From: Neostapfia colusana
Lineage: Eukaryota > Streptophyta > Magnoliopsida > Poales > Poaceae
Length of the DNA: 64,000 nucleotides
Assembly (NCBI GenBank): GCA_030760725.1
Contig: JASWHV010000012.1
Coordinates: 47,523,652 to 47,587,651 of the forward strand
Reading direction: 5' to 3'
Program-made: the position numbers and the translations under genes
Notes under the pieces: model-generated
What the model was told of the DNA's origin: nothing
Database searches by the model: none
The model's input: only the letters and a program-made list of their open reading frames with translations
Shown here: positions 53,875 through 64,000 of the stretch, in pieces
Layout of the letters: each line of letters opens with the position of its first letter
How positions within the stretch are numbered: position 1 is the first letter of the stretch

Positions 53875-56800
53875 TGTGACGCCCTCGTTTCGGTAGAACA
53901 CATAACCGAGAACTGATGCGTATGTGTGCCCAGAATGTTCATCACACATACACATATGATCCACAAACTGAATTCAGAATATATATAACCACGAATAACA
54001 GGATTTATTACAATGTCTCATGAGTCTTGGACTCATTCTAGCAGCAGAAGTCTTTTTTAGCAGCGTAAGTCTAAATCTAGCAGCGGAAGTCTTAATTCTA
54101 GCAGCTGAAGCAATCTAAGCAGCAGCAGCGGCTCCATCTCTACTCCATCCCCACAGGCAAGGTTGCGGACAGATTACACGCCTAATGCTCCACTTGGTCT
54201 TCATAGTAATCCTCTCCTGTTGCTGATGATGAAGTAATAATGCAAGTTTGAGTACATGATGTACTCAGCAAGTGTGGGAAAATATGATATGTAGCTCACA
54301 GCAAGGAAGGTATAAAAAAAAGCTCATTGCAGAAAGCAAAGTTTATTTCTCAAAACACAATAAAAACAGCAACTTAGCTTTAAGTGAATGTAATCCCAAC
54401 ATGTATTTAAACATTAACATACCTCCATTATGATTCATCCCTTTCCATGTCTCAACCAGACATTAATCTTTCTCAACTTTGCTCATGAATACCATCTCGT
54501 ATTCACTACCATCTCATGAATACCATCTCGTATTCACTACCATCATCTCATATTCAATTCTGTCTCATACCGAGACCAAATCTCGTTGCCATGACTCAAC
54601 AGTCATGCAACCAACCTCAATACCCGGACTCAACAGTCACGAAAACCAAATCCAAAGACCAAACCATAACCAAAATGAAACCATCCCAAAAACCATCCGA
54701 AAAACCATCCCATCTAATCATGTGAGTTGTCCAGGCGCTCGTGACCGTAAGCTCGGCTATCATGATAGTTTTAGACTCTGCAGAGTTTGTACCACTTCAC
54801 CCACAAGTTTGTGATTTCATCACCCGTCGGCGACTGCAGAACCTCCATTATACCAGTACACAACCATCGGTGTATGGCCAAGAGATCACAAAATAGCCTT
54901 TACAAAGGGGCTACTAGATGTATGGACTCACTAAGGTTTCACCGGCAGGCTAGAATCTCCAATTCTCCCACCCACGGGACCCCTCTTGTGCCATGCAGTT
55001 CCCAGGGCAGTCCTCACTCGACTCCCATTCCCCGCGCCTTCCATGGTCCATAACAATCTAGTAACTTACCTAATTACTCAGCTAAGCCACACCCATACTT
55101 GGCCTTGTGGTGGCACTGTTATCCTGGCATGGCTGGCATGAACCGGTCCTTAGATCTACGGCAAGTAAACCACTATCTCATTCTACCTCATCAACAAACC
55201 AAGCTTGCCTAGATCTCCCTCTGATTCATGTGTATTAACAATATCTGTTTTCTTATTATTCATACAAGTGTAGTTAGCTAGACACATCTATCTCGCTTCC
55301 CATATCCCATGGACTCAGCGAAGCATAAAAGCAAAAACCATACCCGACTCATAAACTTCCCTGGCGACAAGGGTGGTTTAACCAAAACTAGTAAACTCCT
55401 ATAAAAGGGTTTCCCATCATGTTGACTCAAGCACACACACCTTTTTGCAAACAAAACAGTTTTCCAAAATATGGGATCAATATGGTCAAGGAGCACTTGC
55501 CTTGTTCTTGCGGTTTCTGTTGCTCAAATTCTTGCTGTTGTAGTCTGTCGTAGGTAGCTCCCTGAGCTTGTCCTTCTATACGCGATCACGCACATACAAG
55601 ATTCATAGCAATCAATCATCATGCATAAACTCTACTTTAAGATGCAATGATGCATATGCATGTTAATCCTATGATGCAGTTTTTATTAGATCGGTTTGTT
55701 CGTGTTCTTGCATGTTTGCATGAGTTTTACGATGAACAAAGGTGTTCGGATCAAATGTGGACGTGGTGATGATCTTGATTCAAGATCTAGATCAGACCAA
55801 TCAACACGTGATCTGTCCACGAAAAAGCTTCTGTTCGAAAGGAATCGAAGAACAGATGCAAAGAAAATGCGATGATATCGTAAGGTGGTATTGGAGACCT
55901 ACCTTACGTTCTTCTTGGTCTCGGGGTCCTTCTCCTAGCAAGAACGATCGTCGGGGCTCTCTTCCGGCGACTGAACTCCGGCGAAAGGGTTTAGCTCGGC
56001 GAGTTTGGGGGCTAGGGCTTCTAAGTTGACAACTTTCGGGAGGCGGAAAAGAAGTATGTGGTTGCGGCCAAAGGTTTTCGGTTCTATTTATAACCGGAAA
56101 AAGAAGAGTCCTAATCTGATTGGATTTCAAATAAGAGTCTTATTCAAATGGTTTTTAAATCTTAACAACTTATCTTTAATTGATTTGGTGCGGTAGCAAT
56201 GTGGAAATCGTGTCGGTTTTCTCCCATACCAGTATTCCCACGCGTACAGAAGCAAAAACCGCTTCAGAATCGCGTCCTTGCGGAGGGATAAGCTCCGGAG
56301 GCTCCACGTGTCCAGCAGAGGCCTGGGCTTCCCTTTTCCGCAGAGACAAGCTCCGGTTGTGCCGCGTGTCAGGCGGGCGAGACCTCCCTCTCCCTCAGAG
56401 GTGAGCTCCGCATGCGCCACCCGTCCTGGCGGGCGGGACCTCCCCTCTTTCCAGAGATGAGCTCCGCGTGCACCACGTGTCTGGTGGGTCGGGACCTCCC
56501 CTCTCAACAGAGGCGAGCTCCGTGAACGCCACGTGTCGGTTCCAGACCTCCCCTCTCTTTGGAGGTAGCTCCGAATGTGCCACATGGTAGTGTCGGACCT
56601 CCCCTCTCTTCGGAGGTGAGCTCCGATAGTGCCACGTGTCCTAACAGCGCCAGACTTCCTTTCTCCTCAGAGACAAACTCCGTGGTTGACACGTGTCCAA
56701 CAGTGACGGACCTCCCGGAGATGAGCTCCGGAGGTGACAAGTGTCCGGTAGTGTCGGACCTCCTGGGGGTGAGCTCCGGAGGTGACACGTGTCCAGTAGG

Positions 56801-57271
56801 ACAGGACCTCTGGGAGGTTAGCTCAGAGAGCGACATGTGTCTGACGGAGCTGGACCTCTCGGAGGTGAGTTCCGAGGGCGACACGTGTCCCGCGCGGCTG
56901 GTCCTCTCTCTTCCGCAGTGACTAGCTCCGAAGACGACACGTGTCCTACGGGGCTGGCCTCGCTTCTCCGTAGAGGCTAGCTCCGGGGGCAACACATGTC
57001 CCACGGGGTCGGACCTCTCCCCCTTCGCGGGGATGAGCCCCGAGCCTGCCACGTAGTCAGTTTAGCGGCGGACCTCTCCCCCTTTGCGGAGATGAGCTCC
57101 GAGCATGCCACGTGGCCAGCGGCCACGGAAATTGTCTACAGCGCTCCTCGGCGAACATGAATTGGCTCTTTTTGGCTATCTTTTTATTCTTTCTCTGTTT
57201 CAACTTATTTTAAAAATGTTTTTCTACATGCAACATGAATACATGCAGAAATCGAAAATGAGGGTGTCACA
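53875..57271 (-). repeat. Second copy of the Tekay-like LTR (3397 bp)
   Basis: Duplicate of 45876-49270. The G-box array recurs at about 56305-57115, with nearly all cores preserved (one CACGTG reads CACATG near 56581). The TATA box is at 56084-56092. Confidence 0.92.
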
Positions 57272-57283
57272 AATCTACCCCCC

Positions 57284-58351
57284 TTAAATTGAATCTCGCC
57301 CTCGAGATTCGTTAGTAGAGAATAGATGAGGAAACTCTGTCTTGATGTCTTCTTCATGCTCCCATGTGGCTTCAGCTTCGGTGTGATGGCTCCATTGTAC
57401 CTTGCACCAACGGATTACTTTGTTCCTCGTGACCCTTTCCTTTACGTCCAAAATTCGGACAGTGTGCTCTGCATAGGTCAGATCCTCTTGAAGTTTGAGC
57501 TCATCCATCGGTACTTGCTCCTCTGGTACTCTCAAGCACTTCTTGAGCTGGGATACATGAAACACGTCATGCACGTCGGAGAGGTCCGTTGGGAGCTCTA
57601 GTTGATAGGCTACTTCTACTCGCTTGTCCAAAATCTTAAATGGTCCAATGTAGCGAGGTGCTAGCTTTCCTTTGACATTGAAATGTTGTTGGCCCCGGGT
57701 GGGCGATATCTTAAGGTATACGAAGTCTCCTACTTCAAAAGTCAACTTCCTTCGCCTATTGTCCGCGTAGCCTTTTTGTCGTGACTAAGCAGCCTTCAAA
57801 TTCTCCCATATTTTTTGGACTTGCTTCTCAGCTTCTCGTAGCACTTCAGGTCCAAACACTTGGTTCTCTTCTGTCTCGTTCCAAAACAACGGCGTTCTAC
57901 ACCGTCTACCGTACAATGCTTCGAAAGGCGACATCTTCAAGCTAGCTTGATAGCTGTTGTTATAGGAGAATTCAGCGTACGGTAAAGTCCTATCCCAACT
58001 ACGCCCATGTTTCAAGGCGCAAGCTCTCAACATGTCCTCCAAAATTTGGTTTGTCCTTTCGGTTTGCCCATCGGTTTGCGGGTGGTAGGCGGAGCTAAAA
58101 TCCAGTCGTGTACCCATAGCTTTCTGCAGCTTCCTCCAAAATCTAGAGGTAAACTGAGAACCCCAATCTGAGACTATCCTCTTCAGGACTCCATGGCGAG
58201 ACACGATTTGCTCCATGTACAGCTCGGCTAGTTGTGCAACGTTGTACTTGATCTTTATGGGAAGAAAATGGGAGGTTTTCGTCAATCATTCCACGATAAC
58301 CCAGATTGAGTCGTAACCCGACTGAGTACGTGGCAATCCGACGATGAAATC
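57284..58351 (-). pseudogene. Second copy of the Tekay-like integrase/chromodomain fragment
   Basis: Duplicate of 49283-50350 with the same two stops and only a few amino-acid changes (for example Ser to Arg in the ALKHG block and Glu to Lys near MDEL). It is interrupted at 58352 by the gypsy D LTR. AAATC at 58347-58351 is a possible site-duplication copy. Confidence 0.92.
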
Positions 58352-61300
58352 TGTAAAAGTCCCAAAACTTGTAAATAGAAAACTTGAGCTATGAATAAAG
58401 TTGAGTTTATATACAAGAAATGGGACTTACAAAAACTTTTGTTTACTCATGGAAGTGTTGGCATGTGCAATAAAACTTTGAATTCAGTTTGAATTAAGAG
58501 GGTCACTTGAAAAAGAAGAAGGGCATTTTCAAAAGAGGAAATTCAAACTGTTGTTTAATAAGTTGTATTTGCAATGGCCAACTGAAGCATCAGAGCGCAT
58601 AATTGAATTCTTCAGGTTCAAATTATGGGGAAGGCAAACTTTGGGCAAATTTGGAAGTGCTTTGATAGGTATATCAAAGGGGCTTGTAAATTTATTCCAA
58701 ATTTGAATTTAAATTTGAAACTGTGGCACAACTTGTCAAATGGCCAAATGGCTTTTGAATTTGGATCCCTCATAGCTGAATTTGCAATGTGTCAAAATTT
58801 GGAGATCTTTTGGGGCAGAGAGGAGCTGTGGGCCCCAATTTTCATTGAGAGGGGAGATAAAAACTTAGCACCTAAGTCTTTGCTCTCGGGTAGACACGAG
58901 CTCAATCAATGCACGGGGCACCACTGAGGCTACCCCGAAGCCACCGCCTCACCCACCCTCTCGCGCTGGCAACCAGCTTACCAGCCTCCTTGCCCTCGGC
59001 GTGATCCTTCCCCCCTGAACCGAGCAAACTGTGTTTCTCCTCTCCTCCTCGCGCCCGATAAACACCGAGCCCGCCGCCACCTCGGTTCTGACCGGGAACG
59101 CATGCAAACCCAGCGCACAGCACCGTCTGAACCGCAAAACGGCAAGGCCTGATCGCCTCCACTCCCTCAGCACAAGAGCAGCCCGAATTACGGGTCCCCT
59201 AGCCAGAAAACGGCTCCTCCGCGGCGACTTGAAACGAAACCGACGTCGGGCTCTCGTGGGCAGCACACTACCGTGGGTTTCATGCTCAAGAAGTGACGCT
59301 CAGAGGTGCGCCGTACCGCCGTGGTGCTTCTCCCCGGAGCTCAGCTCAAACGGTGATCCTCAGTGACAGAATTCAAAGTTTTCCCTCCGGAGCACGACCA
59401 TGGACCCTCTGGTAAAGATTTCTCAAATTCGCGCTTAAGTTGCACTTAGAGGTCACCAACTCGTGCACAAAGGGTCTAGGATTAACGGTGGTCCGATCCC
59501 CTTCACAACCTTAGCTACAAACCCCGTGTTAGCGGCTAATTCCGAGCTTTCCGATCGGCGGCCATGGCAGGAACGCGCGGGCGCATGGTGACAACCGGAT
59601 TGCTGCCATTTCCGAGCCACGTTGAGGCCTTGCCGAGCTAGCCTGTCCTTCACTGGTGCTTTAGAGCAAATCCCCCGAGCCTTTGGCGGGTTAGGGTGCT
59701 CGGGCCACGGCGCCGAAGCTGTACCGAGGGGTGCGCACGTCGCCGACCGATTTCCGGTCACCGGCAGCCCGAGATCACCGCACCATTGAATTTCTCGTAG
59801 CTGGAAACCCCCAGGCGGCAAGTACCGAGCCGAGAGGCGGCCGGGAAGCCGGGTCCAGCGAGCTCCGATGAAGTTCCGATGAGGGGGCGGCGCGGGAAAA
59901 GAAACCGGTCCGAGGAAGAAGACGACCGGCGGGTCCCACGTGTCAGCGACGGAAAAATTTAAACTGCTGATCGGCTGTGACCCCGGGATCCAGTGTGGCT
60001 GCACGGGAAGGGGTCTGTGGCCCCGTGTGGCTCAGCTCCGGCAATTGACACGTGTGCAATGGGCCCACGGTCAGAGTTTAAACATTTCCCCGGTTTATTC
60101 AAATAACAGATTTGATTCAAACTTTGGGAGGGCATAACTTTTGCTAGGAAGCTCCCAATTTAGTGATTCAAATCGGTTGGATTCAGGATGAAAAACACTA
60201 TCCAAATATGCAACCCAATTTGTATGAAAAGCAATGTAAAATTCTGGAAAATTCTTTAAAGCTTTTCAGCAAAAGACTTTTAGAGGGAGTTTGGTTCATC
60301 CAAAAATTCTCAAATTTTGCCAGAATATTCTTTAGGATGTTAGGAAACTCCTGTAAAAGTTTAAGCTCATTTGGTGTTGATTTAGCCAGGGTAATTCTGG
60401 TTCCAAGCTTCGGGATTCAAACGAATACAGAAACGTTTTCAGAGAATTTCCAAAACTTGGAAATTCAGTTCTGGACATTCCTTAGCTCCAAAAATCTTAG
60501 AAAAATTCATGCGTTCTCCCTGAGCCTTGTGTGAAATTATGGTTCACTTGGATTTGCATGAAAGTGCAAGTTTAATCAGAATTAATTCCTTTAGGACTAA
60601 ATGCTTAGGAAATTGTTCTGGGTGATCTACTTAGGGAAATATTCTGAATTTTGGTCCAGAGGACTTTCTTGTGGCAAGGAACTCGCAAGAAAATTTCCAG
60701 CTCCATTGGAGCCCAGGATCAGTAGTGTTCTGTTCAGCCAATTAGGTGATCACCACCCAAGTGATGAACCTCACTTCTCACTTGATGATAGTGCTTAAAC
60801 ACACACTCAAACCACTAGCCACAGTGTCATTTTAAATTCTTAAACAGAGTTCCAGTTTTAAACTTGTCGTTGGCACTTGTTAGCAAAAGTTTTATAATTA
60901 AACATGTATACCTATTCATCACGTGTAGTGATAAAACGTGGAAAGTGAAGAAGGAGGAGTTAAGCTTGAATCAAGGAGCAAGAAGGACAGGGATTAAGCT
61001 TCAAGTCATCAGCAACTAACTTCATATTATCTGACTTTAGTCACCTGCAAAACCAAAATTCCCGGTTTGCATTTAAGTTGTTTTCTCAAGTTTTTACTTT
61101 GTTCACTACTATGGGTCTAAGTTCGTATGTGCATTAGGTCAAGGATGTTTTACACTCCAAATGCATGACCAAATGAACCTTGGATTTAAGGGTAGGAAGG
61201 GACACCGCTGTAGAATGTTGCCGTGCTAAATAGCTTAGGGCATCCGGTAGAAGTCGAGTAGTTGGAATCTACTCGCGAGTTATAGACGGGATTACACGGG

Positions 61301-62463
61301 GTAGTCGGAAATAAGGCAAACTAAAGTTTACATTTCTAAAGATGAGACCGGGCAGGATGGTTAGGAAGCGACAAGAAGAGGTATTGGTCGAGTAGCTCTG
61401 CCTGTGTCGGTTAAGGACCGATGTGTGTGCGGCACCCAGGAGCAGGTATTGAGTTGTGTACCGGATGCTTACTGACATATGGGAACCAGGAAACCGATGT
61501 ACCAGGTTCACTGGATTGTAGAGGCATACCACATCGTCTCATTAGACCTATGAGCCCGAGACGGCGTGACCGGTTCTACAGTCTAGTGTCCTGCGAAAGG
61601 TTGACACATACAATGTAATGAAGGATGCCAGATTTGGGTCTTCAGAGGCGGGCGTATGTGTCGAGTTATCCGGGTAGTGTTTGATTCGAATCACCGTCCA
61701 TCGCGGTTATTGATTACCGCTTGCTCCCTGTGTTGTGACATAGTAATCAAGTTGTGTGGAAATAGTTTGCAAAGTTTTAAATGCTGTTATGATAAATGGA
61801 AATTGTATGGAAACCATGTTTGAAGTAGAGATGGAGCAAACTAAACTTATTTTCCACCTTGGGACAAGTGACATTGGAATGAAGCGTTTCTTGTTTGATT
61901 GTGTAGTTCCAATGTTGCTAGGCGCAAGGTCACTACTATTATGGCTAAAATCTGAAAGTTAAGGATGAACTCGTAGGCGAGTCTTTTCGCAAATGACAGG
62001 ATTAAGTCTTAGGTTACTTTCATGTAGAGTTTCATATCTTAGGAGAGACGGTTAAGTCTTGCTGAGCCTTTGTGCTCACTCTTGCTATATAAGTGGTTTT
62101 GCAGGTAAACCTCGACGCTATAAAGAAGGTTGTCCGGTGAGACTCGGGAACTTCCGAGTCATGTCACACTTGGAGAAACTAGCCGCTGCCATGTCTTCGT
62201 GTTGCTAGCGAGAGGAGTCCGCAGGCTGGACCTCTTCTCAAGTGCTTCTTAGATATTCGACGTGAGCTGTTTATAGACTTCCGCTGTAGCTACTTTATGC
62301 AAAGTATTTACAAAGAACAGTTGTAAGCTTCCGCTTTTGATTTATGTAATACAGGGTTCCTTATATGTGTGCTGTTCGGTGCCGCATAACACGGCACCAC
62401 CCAATGTGATCCCGGGCAAGGTGCCCCGTCCCCGTGAGTGATCGGGGCGGCGGGGTGCCGTCA
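58352..62463 (+). repeat. Gypsy D 5' LTR (4112 bp), Del/Tekay type
   Basis: Starts TGTAAAAGTCCC within the Tekay-like integrase and ends GGGGTGCCGTCA, followed after three bases by a primer site. It is homologous to the solo LTR at 31439-35381 but clearly diverged from it. An internal GC-rich part (about 58900-59960) opens frames on both strands without recognisable domains; I do not call genes there. The rest is AT-rich and non-coding. Confidence 0.87.
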
Positions 62464-62466
62464 GCG

Positions 62467-62478
62467 TGGTATCAGAGC
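62467..62478 (+). other. Gypsy D primer binding site
   Basis: TGGTATCAGAGC, three bases after the LTR end, complementary to the 3' end of initiator methionine tRNA. Confidence 0.92.
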
Positions 62479-64000
62479 CGCATTGGTAATAGCGCACGGA
62501 ATAAGGATCGTATTACGACAAAAACTTAGGATACGGTGAGGAAATGGTATTAGGCCCACATAAGGACTATAGTAGGATAGTTACTTAAAGTGGCAAGACT
62601 AACATATGTGTTATAATTCTGAATTTTGATTATGTAACAACGCACCTATGTTCTGGTAAGAATGGTAAGGAACGCCACCGAAAGAAGTTCAATTTCGGTT
62701 AGCTCACCTGATGAGGAATGTGGTTCAGGGATAGGTCTCACAGCTTGGTGTGAGACGTTAATATGAAACTCTTGGACTCTTCATGTTCCCGAGTTCATAT
62801 GAAACGCTGATCCCTAGCGTGCATTAGGCAAGTAAGTGGAGACCCCATCATGTGGTCAGTAACGCGATAGTGTGTTTGTCTGGAAATTGCCCAGGGGGAC
62901 ATACACAGTGCTTGCCATTGGCGTGCCCTGCCGGGCAGTAGGTGGTATCCGTTGGGTTGATAACATTCCCAACCGTGACGACCCGTTCATGATATACTCG
63001 GGTTCCCTGTCGTGTGGTGTAGAAACACGATCACATGCCTTGAGACGTGGCTTAACTCAAGGATGGCCGTATGACAATGATACGGGCGTTTGTATTTACT
63101 TTCAAATATGGAACTGCCTGAGATGAATCAACCTTTGAGTGCACCACTACTGAGTGTTCTTCTGCAGGTACTAACCACGTACGTATCCCGTGTAGTACAC
63201 GTGTGCGAGAGACCATCTTAGTTCCACTGATAATACGTACCTGCCGGTATAATCCGGGTAGGATTTTCTTTTGGTGAGGTAACGTAGTACCGACATGTTC
63301 TTACGGTGCATTGACACCGTACTAAACATATAATCCTCTTCCCTATGAATAAATGATGCATGGACTAACTTGCAACTAAAATGGAAGTTTAAAACAAGTA
63401 TTAGTTATTAAACTCTTATTTTGAGCTAAGATTCAAATGAGAGCATGACTAGGCGTCCAAGTTTTCAAAAACAGAGTGCTCTGTTTCTGGCAGAAATTCT
63501 TTCTGGAATTTAACAGAGCATAACTCTGAGTAGCTTTAACCAATTAAGGTGTATGATACAGTTCTGGAAGGATCTTTAAGTGCTCTACAACTTCTTTGTA
63601 GACCCCCAGAGCAAAATCACACGTTAAGTTGGTGAAAAGTCCAGTTGAAGGCAAACTGTTCAGAACCAGGACAGTACCGAAAACCTCTCTGGACCTTTCT
63701 GTTTTTAAGCCATAAGTTCCTGTAGAAAAATCATTAAGGAATCTATGATACACCGTTTGGAAGATACTGAAATTTACTAAAACTTTGGTATTGAACTCAA
63801 GTCAAGAATCTGTTGATAACTTGAATAAAATTTGGAGTTTGTGTGAACTGGTCAGGGTAGTCCTGCTGATTAGTTTCGCGTACTTAAGATTTGTTTAAAC
63901 ATGAATGTGGTTATGCTTTCATAAAGTTCATGAAATGTTCATGTTTTACTTATCTTTACTTACTACTGAGATAGAATTTTGATTGACTCAAAATTTTGTT
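62479..64000 (+). other. Gypsy D untranslated leader, running off the window
   Basis: About 1.5 kb without a convincing coding frame. gag is expected further right. Several segments with GTGGTGTAG- and GGTAG-type phrases look like diverged internal duplications, but I could not define a unit. The last 500 bp are AT-rich. Confidence 0.65.

Larger units (their letters stand above)
50468..58469. repeat. Tandem duplication, copy 2 (about 8 kb)
   Basis: Direct head-to-tail repeat of copy 1. At the start, junction and end the shared trinucleotide GCA (42474, 50465, 58467) is the only overlap, which fits a microhomology-mediated duplication. All nested boundaries are the same in both copies, so it arose as a block after all these insertions. 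Confidence 0.92.

Noticed and set aside
42474..58469. Two independent insertions of the same set of elements instead of a tandem duplication
   Set aside because: All nested boundaries, truncations and stop codons are the same in both copies, which independent insertions could not reproduce.
58902..60137. Minus- and plus-strand frames of 65-183 codons in the gypsy D LTR
   Set aside because: GC-rich LTR interior. Not shared in frame with the homologous solo LTR at 31439-35381, and no recognisable domain.

Overview
The window is plant nuclear DNA, most likely from a grass. It has large nested LTR retrotransposons of the Ty1/copia SIRE/Maximus type and the Ty3/gypsy CRM-like, Tekay/Del-like and Tat-like types, methionine-initiator-type primer binding sites (TGGTATCAGAGC), and a TNP2/Ptta-type CACTA DNA transposon with GT-AG introns. 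I see no host gene, tRNA, rRNA or bacterial feature. Essentially every base can be given to a transposable element or to its LTR or spacer. Species cannot be fixed from sequence alone.

Layout. The oldest visible layer is a minus-strand Tat-type gypsy element, seen as its antisense coiled-coil ORF (29642-31438, continuing after 35381), 3' spacer (to 36042) and pol tail (45218-45875). Into it went: (i) plus-strand SIRE-type copia C (pieces 11900-11971 and 24146-29641, its left part lost beyond the window); (ii) a solo gypsy LTR (31439-35381, site duplication GAAGA); (iii) a 9.2 kb CACTA element (36043-45217, site duplication GCA); (iv) a minus-strand Tekay-like gypsy (3' LTR 45876-49270, then pol). 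Copia C was hit by a minus-strand Tekay-like LTR (11693-11899 visible) and by copia B (11972-24140, site duplication CCATG). The Tekay LTR was hit by copia A (pol 1-1421, 3' LTR 2416-11692). The copia A LTR was hit by a CRM-like gypsy (2677-10246, site duplication TCCGA). The Tekay-like pol was hit by plus-strand gypsy D, whose 5' LTR is 58352-62463 and which runs off the window. Later about 8 kb (42474-50467) was tandemly duplicated as 50468-58469.

Age signals. The CRM-like LTRs differ at about 43 of 864 positions by my eye count. The copia B LTRs differ at about 9 of 1455 plus one indel. The two 8 kb tandem copies differ by roughly half a percent. Copia B and the tandem duplication are therefore young and the CRM-like element is older.

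Most interesting points. (1) The three SIRE-type copia elements each carry a family-specific array of short TCCGA-core motifs in the LTR upstream of the TATA box. In B (17-bp palindrome CATCGGATCATCCGATG) and C (12-bp palindrome CGGACTAGTCCG) the same motif is arrayed again just upstream of a third ORF between pol and the 3' LTR. That ORF encodes a protein with an NLS-like N terminus and no obvious signal peptide. Together they could be an element-encoded DNA-binding or anti-silencing circuit. (2) The Tekay-like LTR has 16 tandem G-box/ABRE units upstream of a TATA box. (3) The CACTA element contains an apparently intact ten-exon TNPA/Ptta-like gene. (4) The 8 kb tandem duplication has 3-bp microhomology at its junction.
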